Below, piece after piece: positions 52,377-63,023 of a stretch of DNA of 64,000 nt. The translations under genes and the position numbers were made by a program. The notes under the pieces are model-generated. The model saw nothing but the letters and a program-made list of their open reading frames with translations, was not told the DNA's origin and did no database searches. The stretch comes from Streptomyces sp. NRRL F-2664 (GTDB lineage: Bacteria > Actinomycetota > Actinomycetes > Streptomycetales > Streptomycetaceae), in the NCBI RefSeq assembly GCF_000719345.1, contig NZ_JOFX01000015.1, positions 61,782 to 125,781 of the forward strand. Direction: 5' to 3'. Each line of letters opens with the position of its first letter. Positions within the stretch are counted from its first letter, which is position 1.

Positions 52377-53948
52377 CTACTTCATGAACTTCTTGAACTC
52401 GTCCGGCAGGTCGAAGTCCTCGCCGCCCTGACCGCCGGTGGGCAGGCCGAAGGGGTTCGACGCGGCCGCCGGGTCGACCGGCTGCGCGCCCTGCTCGCGG
52501 CGGGCCGCCGCCGCGGCCTCCTCCTGCTTGCGCTTCATCGGGTTGCCGCTCTTGCGCTTGCCCTTGGCCTGCTTGACCTGCTTCTTCTGCCGGCCGGGGC
52601 CGCCGCCCATCCCGGGGATGCCGGGCATGCCGGGCATGCCGCCGCCCTGCGCCATGCGGGACATCATCTTGCGGGCGTCGAAGAACCGCTCGACCAGCGA
52701 CTTGACCGCGCTGACCTCGGTGCCGGAGCCCTTGGCGATACGGGCGCGGCGCGAGCCGTTGATGATCGTCGGGTCCTGGCGCTCGGCCGGGGTCATCGAC
52801 TTGATGATCGCGGCGGTGCGGTCGACGTCGCGCTCGTCGATGTTGTTGATCTGGTCCTTGATCTGGCCCATGCCGGGCAGCATGCCGAGCAGCTTGGAGA
52901 TGGAGCCCATCTTGCGGACCTGCTCCATCTGGGCCAGGAAGTCGTCGAGCGTGAATTCCTTGGGGCCCTTGGCGAGCTTGGCCGCCATCTTCTCGGCCTC
53001 GGCCTGCGAGAAGGTCTTCTCGGCCTGCTCGATGAGGGTGAGCATGTCACCCATGTCGAGGATCCGGCCCGCCATGCGGTCGGGGTGGAAGGCGTCGAAG
53101 TCGTCGAGCTTCTCGCCGTTCGAGGCGAACATGATCTGCTTGCCGGTGACGTGCGCGATGGAGAGCGCGGCACCGCCGCGGGCGTCGCCGTCGAGCTTGG
53201 AGAGCACCACGCCGTCGAAGCCGACGCCGTCGCGGAAGGCCTCTGCGGTGTTGACCGCGTCCTGGCCGATCATGGCGTCGACGACGAAGAGGATCTCGTC
53301 GGGGCTGACGGCGTCACGGATGTCCGCGGCCTGCTGCATCAGCTCCTGGTCGATGCCGAGGCGGCCGGCGGTGTCGACGATGACGATGTCGAACTGCTTG
53401 CCCCGCGCGTACTCGACGGAGTCCTTGGCGACCTGGACCGGGTCGCCGACGCCGTTGCCCGGCTGGGGGCCGTAGAAGGCCACGCCCGCGCGGTCGGCGA
53501 CGACGGAGAGCTGGTTGACGGCGTTCGGCCGCTGGAGGTCGCACGCGACGAGGAGCGGGGTGTGGCCCTGCCCCTTGAGCCAGAGGCCGAGCTTTCCGGC
53601 GAGGGTGGTCTTACCGGCGCCCTGGAGGCCGGCGAGCATGATCACGGTAGGGGCGGTCTTGGCGAAGCGCAGCCGCCGGGTCTCGCCGCCGAGGATGGTG
53701 ATGAGCTCGTCGTTGACGATCTTCAGGACCTGCTGGCCCGGATTGAGGGCCTTGCTGACCTCTTCGCCGCGCGCGCGTTCCTTGACGTTCGCGATGAAGG
53801 AGCGGACGACGGGGAGGGCGACGTCGGCCTCGAGGAGGGCGATACGGATTTCCCGGGCCGCCGCGTCGATGTCAGCCTCGGACAGCCGGCCTTTGCCGCG
53901 CAGGCCCTTGAAGGTATTCGCCAAGCGGTCGGAGAGCGTATCGAACAC
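52377..53948 (-). CDS. ffh: Signal recognition particle protein Ffh
   Basis: SRP54-type GTPase of 523 residues; GTG start (VFDTLSDRLANTFKGLRGKG). N domain, then G domain with GLQGAGKTTLAGKL, CDLQRPNAVNQL, DTAGRLGIDQEL and SKLDGDARGGAALS. The M domain binds 4.5S RNA and signal peptides and is rich in Met (RKMMSRMAQGGGMPGMPGIPGM). A basic linker and an acidic tail (EDFDLPDEFKKFMK) close it. It works with FtsY (61247-62461) and the signal peptidases encoded in this window. Confidence 0.96.
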   Translation of the reverse strand: MFDTLSDRLANTFKGLRGKGRLSEADIDAAAREIRIALLEADVALPVVRSFIANVKERARGEEVSKALNPGQQVLKIVNDELITILGGETRRLRFAKTAPTVIMLAGLQGAGKTTLAGKLGLWLKGQGHTPLLVACDLQRPNAVNQLSVVADRAGVAFYGPQPGNGVGDPVQVAKDSVEYARGKQFDIVIVDTAGRLGIDQELMQQAADIRDAVSPDEILFVVDAMIGQDAVNTAEAFRDGVGFDGVVLSKLDGDARGGAALSIAHVTGKQIMFASNGEKLDDFDAFHPDRMAGRILDMGDMLTLIEQAEKTFSQAEAEKMAAKLAKGPKEFTLDDFLAQMEQVRKMGSISKLLGMLPGMGQIKDQINNIDERDVDRTAAIIKSMTPAERQDPTIINGSRRARIAKGSGTEVSAVKSLVERFFDARKMMSRMAQGGGMPGMPGIPGMGGGPGRQKKQVKQAKGKRKSGNPMKRKQEEAAAAARREQGAQPVDPAAASNPFGLPTGGQGGEDFDLPDEFKKFMK

Positions 53949-54083
53949 GGTGGTCGCGATTCCTCGGGTCGGGGGCGTGTGGTCGTCCCCCAGGGTATCG
54001 GGCGCTTCCCCCGTCCGGGGACCTGCCTGCTCCCGGTACGGTCCGCCGCTGCTCGCAGGCCCGGCGGCGGCGGACCGCACGCC

Positions 54084-56516
54084 CTAGGACAGGGCCGCCG
54101 CCACCGAGGCGGCGAGGGCGGCCGCGTCCGCGGGCTCCAGGGGTTTGCCCTCCGGCGTCGTCACGTACAGGGTGTCCACCGCGTTGGCGCCCAGAGTGGA
54201 GACGTGTGCGCTGCGGACCTTGACGCCCCCGGCCTCCAGCGCCCGTCCGATCCGGTGCAGCAGTCCGACGGCGTCGGGCGCGCGCACCTCCAGGACCGTG
54301 GCGAGCGGGGAGACGTCCGGGACCACCGCGACCCGGGGCGGCGGCGGGACGACCCCGCGCCGGCGCGGGTACGCCGCCTCGCGGTCCGCCAGCTTCGCCG
54401 GGACGTCGAGCGAGCCGTCCAGGGCGCGCACCAGGTCGGTGCGCAGCCGGGCGGCCTCGGGCAGCGCCCCGTACTCGGCGGCCACCCGCCAGCGCAGGAC
54501 CAGGACCTCGCCGAGGCGGTCGGGGAGTTCCACGGAGCGCAGGTCCGCCGCCCGTACGGTGAGCCGGTGCAGGGCCAGCACCCCGGCCGCCGCGGGCAGG
54601 ACGCCCGGCTGGTCGGGTACGGCCACGACGAGTTCCACGCCGACGGCGTCCTCCTCCTGGCGGGCGTGGAGGGCCAGGACCGGCTCGCGCGTGCGCAGCG
54701 CCTCGACCGCCAGGCGTTCCTGCTCGGCGCTCCGGATCTCCGGGTCCCGTTCGGCCGGGGGCGCGCCGCGCAGGAGGGCGGCGACGCGCGCGACGAGGTC
54801 GGCCACGAGCGAGCCCCGCCAGGCGCTCCACGCGGCCGGTCCGGTGGCCAGGGCGTCCGCCTCGGTCAGGGCGTGCAGGATCTCCAGCGTGCCCACCGAT
54901 CCGACGGCTTCGGCGACCGCCCGGACGGTGGCGGGGTCGTCCAGGTCGCGCCGGGTCGCGGTGTCGATCAGCAGCAGGTGGTGGCGTACGAGCGTCCCCA
55001 GCACGGCGACGTCCGGCGCGTCGAAGCCCACACGGGCGGCGACGTCCCGGGCGATGGTCTCCCCGGCGACCGAGTGGTCGCCCGGCCAGCCCTTGCCGAT
55101 GTCGTGCAGCAGTGCGGCCGTCAGCAGCAGGTCGGGACGGCCCACCCGGCGGGTGAGGGCGGCGGCCCGCACGGCCGTCTCGATCAGGTGCCGGTCCACG
55201 GTCCAGGTGTGGACGGGGTTGCGCTGGGGGCGGCAGTGCACCCGCTCCCAGTCCGGGAGCAGTCTGGTGATCAGCCCTTCGGCCTCCATGGCCTCCCAGA
55301 CGGCCACCGTCGGCTCCCCCGCGCCCAGGAGCGTGAGCAGCTGCTCGCGGGCCTCGGCCGGCCAGGGCACCGGCAGCGGCCTCGCCTGCTGCGCGAGGCG
55401 GCGTACGGCGTGCGGTGAGACGGGGAGTCCCGCCTGCGCGGCGGCGGCCGCCAGCCGCAGGGGCAGCACGGCGTCGCGGTCCGGGCGGGCGGCCAGGGCC
55501 AGGACGGCCTCGCCGTCGGACTCCACGACGCCTTCGGCCAGGGGGGCCCGGGGGGCGGCGGTGGCGCGGCCGCCGAGGATTGCGCGCAGCCGGGGCCGGG
55601 CGGCGCGGGCCCGCAGCACCCGGCCGACCTCCCGCCAGGTCACGTCGCCCGCGTACGCGACCACGCGCGCGGCCTCGTACACCTCGCGCAGCAGGGCGTC
55701 GGCGTCGAGGAGGCCGAGCCGCGCCGCGACCTGGTCCTGCTCCTGGAGCGAGAGCCGGTCGGTGGCCCGGCCGGTGACCAGGTGGAGGGCGTCGCGGGCG
55801 TCGAGGAGCCGGCGCCGGGCCTCGGCGAGGCCTTCGCGCGGGGCGTCGGCGAGCCAGGAGGCGGCGACCGCCCGCAGTGCGGTGGCGTCCCGGAGGCCGC
55901 CGCGGGCCTCCTTGAGGTCGGGTTCGAGCAGGAAGCGGAGTTCCCCGGCCCGCTCGGCCCGCTCGCGGCACAGGGAGTGCAGTTCCGGGAGCCGTTGCGG
56001 CGCCTGGTTGCGCCAGTCGGCCAGCACGGAGGTGCGCAGGCCGGCCAGGAGCCCGGCGTCGCCCGCCACGGTGCGGGCGTCCAGCAGGCCCAGGTGCGCC
56101 TTCAGGTCCTCGGCGGCCGTGCGGCGGGCCTCGGCGGGGGTGCGGACCGAGTGGTCGAGGGCGACGCCGAGGTCCCACACCGGGTACCAGAGGCGGTCGG
56201 CCAGTGCGCCGAGTGCCCGTGGCTCGGCCTTGCCGTCGTGCAGCAGCAGGAGGTCGAGGTCGCTGCGCGGGGAGAGTTCGGCCCTGCCGTAGCCGCCGAC
56301 GGCCACGAGGGTGGCGCCGCGGACGCCGGTGTCCCGGACTGCGGTGGCGAAGAGGTCCGCCAGCCAGGTGTCGGTCAGTGCGGCCAGGGCGGAACGCCGG
56401 GAGGGCCCGGACCGCGACTCCTCCTGGAGGAGTCGCAGCCGGGCCGCGGCGTATCCGCTGGGTCCCGAGTCGGCCGTGTGGTCCGTGTGGTCCGTGTGGT
56501 CTTCCACGCTCGTCAC
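54084..56516 (-). CDS. glnD: [Protein-PII] uridylyltransferase / uridylyl-removing enzyme
   Basis: Nitrogen sensor of 810 residues. The nucleotidyltransferase site is VGGYGRAELSPRSDLDLLLLHDG (about residue 70), the helical linker follows, the HD phosphohydrolase site is LLTAALLHDIGKGWPGDHSVAG, and two C-terminal ACT domains bind glutamine (VELVVAVPDQPGVLPAAAGVLALH and VLEVRAPDAVGLLHRIGRALEAGG). In actinobacteria homologues adenylylate rather than uridylylate PII, so the nucleotide here is uncertain. A DHTDHTDHT repeat marks the N-terminus. It lies 19 bases after glnK. Confidence 0.95.
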   Translation of the reverse strand: MTSVEDHTDHTDHTADSGPSGYAAARLRLLQEESRSGPSRRSALAALTDTWLADLFATAVRDTGVRGATLVAVGGYGRAELSPRSDLDLLLLHDGKAEPRALGALADRLWYPVWDLGVALDHSVRTPAEARRTAAEDLKAHLGLLDARTVAGDAGLLAGLRTSVLADWRNQAPQRLPELHSLCRERAERAGELRFLLEPDLKEARGGLRDATALRAVAASWLADAPREGLAEARRRLLDARDALHLVTGRATDRLSLQEQDQVAARLGLLDADALLREVYEAARVVAYAGDVTWREVGRVLRARAARPRLRAILGGRATAAPRAPLAEGVVESDGEAVLALAARPDRDAVLPLRLAAAAAQAGLPVSPHAVRRLAQQARPLPVPWPAEAREQLLTLLGAGEPTVAVWEAMEAEGLITRLLPDWERVHCRPQRNPVHTWTVDRHLIETAVRAAALTRRVGRPDLLLTAALLHDIGKGWPGDHSVAGETIARDVAARVGFDAPDVAVLGTLVRHHLLLIDTATRRDLDDPATVRAVAEAVGSVGTLEILHALTEADALATGPAAWSAWRGSLVADLVARVAALLRGAPPAERDPEIRSAEQERLAVEALRTREPVLALHARQEEDAVGVELVVAVPDQPGVLPAAAGVLALHRLTVRAADLRSVELPDRLGEVLVLRWRVAAEYGALPEAARLRTDLVRALDGSLDVPAKLADREAAYPRRRGVVPPPPRVAVVPDVSPLATVLEVRAPDAVGLLHRIGRALEAGGVKVRSAHVSTLGANAVDTLYVTTPEGKPLEPADAAALAASVAAALS

Positions 56517-56535
56517 CCAGGGGCTCCCGTCAGCC

Positions 56536-58214
<1,679 letters not shown>

Positions 58215-58572
58215 CGGCGTCTCCTCGTCGTCGGTACGTTCGCGTGCGGGCGATCGTGAAAACCTGAGCGGCGGCAGAAGGAACTGGCCGGTTATTGGCC
58301 ATGAGATTCGCGCAGGCCGGTTTCCGGCGGCGCCACCCGATGTTTCGCGGCCGTGACGAAGAGGTCTGTGCTGTTACGCAGCGATGAACACGGCGACCGT
58401 CGATTGATCGGACACGACGGCGAGCCACCCCCTGCGCGTGAGCGGTGCCGGTGCGGGCGCAAGGGGGGATGGCCGGCCGCGGCAGCACCCGGACGTCCTG
58501 GCTGGGGGAGCCTGATCGGGCTTCTCGGGGTTGACTGCCGCGGCCGGGGCCTCGGGGACGGCCTCGGGGCCG
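58215..58572 (-). other. Intergenic region between nsdA and amtB (358 bp)
   Basis: Contains the amtB ribosome site and the GlnR box (58342-58377). Between 58475 and 58545 an 11-base perfect inverted pair GGCCGCGGCAG/CTGCCGCGGCC with a 49-base loop could end nsdA transcription. No gene seen. Confidence 0.55.
58342..58377 (-). promoter_or_regulatory. GlnR box upstream of amtB
   Basis: On the minus strand the sequence reads GTAAC-n6-GACCT-n4-GTCAC-n6-GAAAC. The second half is a perfect match to the actinobacterial GlnR pattern gTnAC-n6-GaAAC; the first half keeps only the GTAAC part. It lies 128-163 bases ahead of amtB. Known role of GlnR: activation of amtB-glnK-glnD under nitrogen limitation. 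Confidence 0.85.
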
Positions 58573-60063
58573 TCAGACGGCCTCCGCGGCCTCGGGGAGC
58601 CGGGAGGCGAGGTGGTCGGTGAGCCGGACGACCTCGGCGACGTCGCCGTATTCACGGGCGGCGCTGTCGACGGTCTTGCGCAGGCGGGTGTTCACCCGTT
58701 CGGAGCGCACCTTTCCCGCCACGTCGAGGGCCCGGTCGACCAGGGCGGCGGCCTGCTCCGGCTCGCGCTGGAGCAGGTGGACGGTGGCCATGCCGATGAG
58801 GTTGAGGGCGTAGGAGCGCTGGTGCTCCTGGTCCTTCTCGAAGAGCTCGACGGCCCGTTCCATGACGGGTTCGGCGAGGGAGGCGTACATGGGGCTGCGC
58901 CCGGCGACGTAGGCGAGGTCCCGGTACGAGTGGGAGTTCTCGCCGTTCAGCTCGGCCTCGGAGAAGAAGCGGATCCAGTCCGGCTCCGGCTCGTCGGCGA
59001 AGCCGACGTCGGAGAAGGTGTCCTCGGCCATCCGGACGGCCCGCTTGCAGCGGCTGGGCTGGCCCATGTTGGCGTAGGCGCGGGCCTCCATCGCATACAG
59101 CATGGCCTGGGTGCGCGGGCCGGCGCAGTCGCGGCTGCCGTACTGGGCGAGGTGGATGAGTTCGAGCGCGTCCTCGGGGCGGCCCAGGTGGATCATCTGG
59201 CGGCTCATGCCCGAGAGGATGTACGAGCCGAGCGGCTTGTCCCCGGCTTCCTTGGCGGCGTGCAGCGCGAGGACGAAGTACTTCTGCGCGGTGGGGTGCA
59301 GGCCGATGTCGTAGCTCATCCAGCCGGCCAGTTCGGCCAGTTCCGCGGCGACCTTGAAGAGCCGCTTCATGACCGGGGCGGGGTGGTTCTCCTGGAGCAG
59401 GTCGGTGACCTCGTGGAGCTGGCCCACGACGGCCTTGCGGCGCAGGCCGCCGCCGCACTGGGCGTCCCACTGGCGGAACATCACGGTGGTGGCGTCGAGG
59501 AGGTCCAGTTCCGGTTCGGAGAGCCGGGGCGGGCGGTGGCCGCCGAGGGCGCCCGTCGGGCCCGGGCCGCGGGGCCCCGGTTCGGCGGCGGGGGCCGGGA
59601 CGAGCCAGCGCTGCATGGGCTCGATGAGGGCGGGGCCGGCGGACAGGGCGAGCGAGGGCCCGAGGAAGCCGCGCCGGGCCAGCATCAGGTCGCTGCGGGA
59701 GAACTCACCGAGCAGCTCGACGGTCTGCGGGCCGGCCCAGGGCAGGTCGACCCCGGAGACGGAGGGGGTCTGGTGGGCGGTGCGCAGGCCGAGCTGTTCG
59801 ATGGCGACGACCGAGCCGAAGCGCTCGGAGAACAGCTCGGAGAGGATGCGCGGCACGGGTTCGCGGGGTTGTTCTCCGTCCAGCCAGCGGCGCACCCGGG
59901 AGGTGTCGGTGCTGATGTGGTGGGCGCCCATCTGCCGGGCCCTGCGGTTGACCTGGCGGGCGAGCTCGCCCTTCGACCAGCCGCTGCGCACGAACCACGA
60001 GGTCAGCTGGTCGTTCCGCCCAGCAGCACCCTCGATCGCTCCGTCCGCGCCGTTGCCGCTCAC
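58573..60063 (-). CDS. nsdA: NsdA-type transcriptional/developmental repressor
   Basis: Protein of 496 residues. The N-terminus (residues ~18-75) has a Cro/XRE-like helix-turn-helix region (LTSWFVRSGWSKGELARQVNRRARQMGAHHISTDTSRVRRWLDGEQPREPVP). Residues ~195-490 are helical TPR-like repeats (for example SYILSGMSRQMIHLGRPEDALELIHLAQYGSRD). NsdA is known in S. coelicolor as a negative regulator of sporulation and antibiotic production, and its gene lies beside amtB there as here. It is divergent from the prim-pol-like gene. Confidence 0.9.
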   Translation of the reverse strand: MSGNGADGAIEGAAGRNDQLTSWFVRSGWSKGELARQVNRRARQMGAHHISTDTSRVRRWLDGEQPREPVPRILSELFSERFGSVVAIEQLGLRTAHQTPSVSGVDLPWAGPQTVELLGEFSRSDLMLARRGFLGPSLALSAGPALIEPMQRWLVPAPAAEPGPRGPGPTGALGGHRPPRLSEPELDLLDATTVMFRQWDAQCGGGLRRKAVVGQLHEVTDLLQENHPAPVMKRLFKVAAELAELAGWMSYDIGLHPTAQKYFVLALHAAKEAGDKPLGSYILSGMSRQMIHLGRPEDALELIHLAQYGSRDCAGPRTQAMLYAMEARAYANMGQPSRCKRAVRMAEDTFSDVGFADEPEPDWIRFFSEAELNGENSHSYRDLAYVAGRSPMYASLAEPVMERAVELFEKDQEHQRSYALNLIGMATVHLLQREPEQAAALVDRALDVAGKVRSERVNTRLRKTVDSAAREYGDVAEVVRLTDHLASRLPEAAEAV

Positions 60064-60495
60064 TGGAACGCCCCCATCCGCTCAGCCTTCTCCATCCGAA
60101 ACCCTGGCCGGTACGCCGAGCGTCAACACAGACCTTCACAGGTCCTCCACGCCTTGCCTCCGGCATACCCACGCACGGGCCCGCCTCGGGGTTCGTGTAC
60201 CGAAAGTAATCCTACGATCACCCGTGCGGCGAGGGCGTTTCCAGAAACGCCACCATTCGCCACCCCTTTGAATGAACCCGCCGCCGGCCAGGCGCGATTC
60301 ACTTGACACCACGGTGGAACGGGCCGGTTGGACTGGAGTGCGCTCGGGGCGCGCGCGGCGAGGAGTGCGCCGGGCGGCCCCTGCCGGACCGGGTCGGGAG
60401 AAGCGGCGCAGGACCCGGCGGAGGGCTCCGCCATCCCGGCGCGTCCTCGACCCCGGCGTCGTAACCACCGGCAGGTCCGACCCGTTGGAGGGGGC
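60064..60495. promoter_or_regulatory. Divergent region between nsdA and the prim-pol-like gene (432 bp)
   Basis: No gene seen. A TTGACA hexamer at 60303-60308 (plus strand) is a possible -35 for the rightward gene, but no good -10 follows at 16-19 bases. On the minus strand TAGGAT (60209-60214) is a possible nsdA -10 without a convincing -35. The stretch 60195-60285 is less GC-rich than its surroundings. Confidence 0.4.
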
Positions 60496-61176
60496 ATGGG
60501 CATGGGCATGGGCTTCACGATCGGCGGCAGCCGCGGCACCCGGGAGTTCCGTTCCGGCGCCCGGCGCCGCGGCCGGACCTCGGAGTGCACGGCGGTGGCG
60601 GAGTACACCGGGCTGTGGGGCTGGGACGTCGTCCCGGGGGCCCGCGCCGCGGCGCCCTCGCGCGACTGCTCCTGCGGTGACGGCCGGTGCGCCGCGCCCG
60701 GGGCGCACCCCCTGGCCTTCGCCCCGACGGTCCCGGCCGGAGCCACTCTGGACGAGGTGACCGAGGCCTGGGGCGCCTACCCGGGAGCCGCGGTCCTGCT
60801 CCCGGTGGGCCGCGCCTTCGACGTCATCGAGGTCTCCGAGGAGGCCGGGCGGCGCGCCCTGGTGCGGCTGGAGCGGATGGGCCTGCCGCTCGGCCCGGTC
60901 ATCGTCACCGCGGACGGACGGGCGCAGTTCTTCGTGGCCCCCGGTGCGGCCGCGGAGCTGCCGGAGCTGCTGTACCGGATGGGTTGGGACGACGCCGACC
61001 TGGACCTGCGCGCCCTGGGTCCGGGGGCCTTCGTGACCGCCCCGCCCTCGGACCGGGCCGGGGCCGGCCGGGTCGGCTGGCTGCGGCCGCCCGCGCTCGA
61101 CTCCGCCGGGGGCCCGCCGCAGGCCCGGCTGCTGCTGGGGACCCTCGCGTACATCTGCCACCGCTTCCGTCGCTGA
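60496..61176 (+). CDS. Prim-pol-like protein (bifunctional primase/polymerase N-terminal domain), probably inactive
   Basis: Protein of 226 residues from the first of three in-frame ATGs (MGMGMGF) after GGAGGGGG. The fold resembles the archaeo-eukaryotic primase-type prim-pol domain: an N-terminal AVAEYTGLWGWDVVPG, cysteines in DCSCGDGRCAAPGAHP, a central strand GAAVLLPVGRAFDVIEVSEEAG where active enzymes have a DxD pair, and VIVTADGRAQFFVAP where active enzymes have a conserved His. Both catalytic sites look altered, so a structural or regulatory role is inferred. It sits between nsdA and ftsY and ends at a shared terminator. Confidence 0.75.
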   Translation: MGMGMGFTIGGSRGTREFRSGARRRGRTSECTAVAEYTGLWGWDVVPGARAAAPSRDCSCGDGRCAAPGAHPLAFAPTVPAGATLDEVTEAWGAYPGAAVLLPVGRAFDVIEVSEEAGRRALVRLERMGLPLGPVIVTADGRAQFFVAPGAAAELPELLYRMGWDDADLDLRALGPGAFVTAPPSDRAGAGRVGWLRPPALDSAGGPPQARLLLGTLAYICHRFRR

Positions 61177-61185
61177 GCCGGCAGA

Positions 61186-61229
61186 ACGCCGGTGCCCCGC
61201 ACTCCGGACGGAGGGCGGGGCACCGGCGT
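61186..61229. terminator. Bidirectional terminator between the prim-pol-like gene and ftsY
   Basis: Perfect 15-base arms ACGCCGGTGCCCCGC/GCGGGGCACCGGCGT with a 14-base loop, between convergent genes. Confidence 0.9.
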
Positions 61230-61246
61230 GAGGGCCACAGCCCAGC

Positions 61247-62461
61247 TCAGTCGCCGATCAGGGCGTCCACGAACGCCTCCGGCTCGAAGGGGGCCAGGTC
61301 GTCGGCACCCTCGCCGAGACCGACGAGCTTGACCGGGACACCCAGTTCGCGCTGGACGGCGACGACGATGCCGCCCTTGGCCGTGCCGTCGAGCTTGGTG
61401 AGCACGATGCCGGTGATGTCCACGACCTCGGCGAAGACGCGGGCCTGCATCAGGCCGTTCTGCCCGGTGGTGGCGTCCAGGACCAGGAGGATCTCGTCCA
61501 GCGGGCCGTGCTTCTCGACGACGCGCTTGACCTTGCCGAGTTCGTCCATGAGGCCGGTCTTGGTGTGCAGCCGGCCGGCGGTGTCGATGAGGACGACGTC
61601 GGCGCCCTCGGCGATGCCCTCCTTGACCGCGTCGTAGGCGATCGAGGCCGGGTCGCCGCCCTCGGGGCCGCGCACGGTACGGGCGCCGACGCGCTCGCCC
61701 CAGGTCTGCAGCTGGTCGGCGGCGGCGGCGCGGAAGGTGTCGGCCGCGCCGAGCACCACGCTGCGGCCGTCGGCGACGAGCACCCGGGCCAGCTTGCCGG
61801 TGGTGGTGGTCTTGCCGGTGCCGTTGACGCCGACGACCATGATCACGCCCGGGGTGTCCTCGCCGCTCTCCGTCTTCACGGCGCGGTCGAAGTCGGTGCC
61901 GACGAGGGCCAGCAGCTCCTCCTTGAGCAGGGCGCGCAGGTCCGCCGGGGTGCGGGTGCCGAGGACCTTGACCCGCTCGCGGAGGCGCTCGACGAGCTCC
62001 TGGGTGGGCGCGACGCCGACGTCGGCGACGAGGAGGGTCTCCTCGACCTCCTCCCAGGTGTCCTCGTCGAGGTGCTCGCGCGACAGCAGCGTGAGCAGCC
62101 CCTTGCCGAGGGAGTTCTGCGACCGGGCGAGGCGGGCGCGCAGCCGGACCAGGCGGCCGGCGGTGGGCTCGGGCACCTCGATCGCGGGCGCCGCAGGGGC
62201 CTCGGGCTCGACGACGACGGGGGCCGCCGCGGGAGCCTCGGCCTCCGGGAGTCCGACCTCCTCGATCGTGCGGCGCGGCTCTTCCGCCGTCTCTACGGCG
62301 TCCTCCCCCACCTGCGGTTCGGCAGGCGGGGCAGTGATGGTCGGCGTGCTCGGCGGTGCCGGGGGCGGCAGCTGCTTCTTCTTGCGGCTGCTGACCACGA
62401 GCCCGCTGATCGCACCGACCGCGACCAGGGCGATGACTACAGCAAGGATGAGGATGTCCAT
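61247..62461 (-). CDS. ftsY: Signal recognition particle receptor FtsY
   Basis: SRP receptor of 404 residues. Start MDILILAVVIALVAVGAISGLVVSSRKKK begins with a membrane helix, so the protein is directly membrane-anchored, as in actinobacteria. An acidic, Pro/Ala-rich linker follows (residues ~30-110), then the NG domain: GVNGTGKTTTTGKLARVL, GAADTFRAAAADQL, DTAGRLHTKTGLMDEL and TKLDGTAKGGIVVAV. Partner of Ffh. A longer frame beginning nine codons upstream is rejected because it would place charged residues before the helix. Confidence 0.95.
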   Translation of the reverse strand: MDILILAVVIALVAVGAISGLVVSSRKKKQLPPPAPPSTPTITAPPAEPQVGEDAVETAEEPRRTIEEVGLPEAEAPAAAPVVVEPEAPAAPAIEVPEPTAGRLVRLRARLARSQNSLGKGLLTLLSREHLDEDTWEEVEETLLVADVGVAPTQELVERLRERVKVLGTRTPADLRALLKEELLALVGTDFDRAVKTESGEDTPGVIMVVGVNGTGKTTTTGKLARVLVADGRSVVLGAADTFRAAAADQLQTWGERVGARTVRGPEGGDPASIAYDAVKEGIAEGADVVLIDTAGRLHTKTGLMDELGKVKRVVEKHGPLDEILLVLDATTGQNGLMQARVFAEVVDITGIVLTKLDGTAKGGIVVAVQRELGVPVKLVGLGEGADDLAPFEPEAFVDALIGD

Positions 62462-62598
62462 AACCCCACCAGTATCGGTTACCGGCACCTCGGAGCCGGG
62501 AACCCGGGCGTGGGGACAGGGACGTAAGCCCTTGTTCGTTGTTCTACCGGCACATCTACGATGATGGTCGACTTCCCCTCACACCTCCCAGGAGCAGA

Positions 62599-62962
62599 GC
62601 GGGGCTGGTCATCTCCAACGGCCTCAACATCTGGCAGGTGCTCGCCGTCGCGGCCGTCGCGCCGGTCGTCTCGTACGGGATCGTCGGCCTGATGTCGATC
62701 GCCGGGAAGCGCGGCGGGGCTCCCGGCATGGCGCTGTCGCGGGCGGTGTTCGGCCAGCGCGGCAACCTCTTCCCCGGCGCCCTGATCCGGGGTGGCACGC
62801 CGGGGCTGGGAGACGATCAACGCGGTCAGCGGCGCCTATGCCGTGCTGACCGTGCTGGACCTGCTCTTCGGGGTGCGCAGCAGCACCCCGCTCATCGTGG
62901 TCACCCTGCTGTTCTTCGTGGGCTGCACCGTGCCCGTGCCCGCCGGATCCCTGTCCAACTGA
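62599..62962 (+). pseudogene. Remnant of an NCS1-type cytosine/purine permease
   Basis: Two pieces of one permease are visible in different frames. Piece one (62599 to about 62805) reads GLVISNGLNIWQVLAVAAVA...GKRGGAPGMALSRAVFGQRGNLFPGAL. Piece two (about 62805-62962) reads WETINAVSGAYAVLTVLDLLFGVRSSTPLIVVTLLFFVGCTVPV and ends at TGA. Together they cover only about 120 of the ~450-500 residues of a codB-like transporter. N- and C-terminal parts are missing and a frameshift joins the pieces, so it is a decayed gene. Confidence 0.8.
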
Positions 62963-63023
62963 CGCTACGTCAGCTAACGTCCCCCTTCGCCCGCCCACCC
63001 CGTCCGGCGAAGGAGACCCCTCC

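Noticed and set aside
53085..55418. Long plus-strand open frame opposite ffh and glnD
   Set aside because: Antisense shadow of two clearly real genes with full motif sets; no family resemblance of its own.
61186..61229. Possible attachment site or origin because of the long inverted repeat
   Set aside because: Position between two convergent gene ends and perfect GC-rich arms fit a bidirectional terminator.
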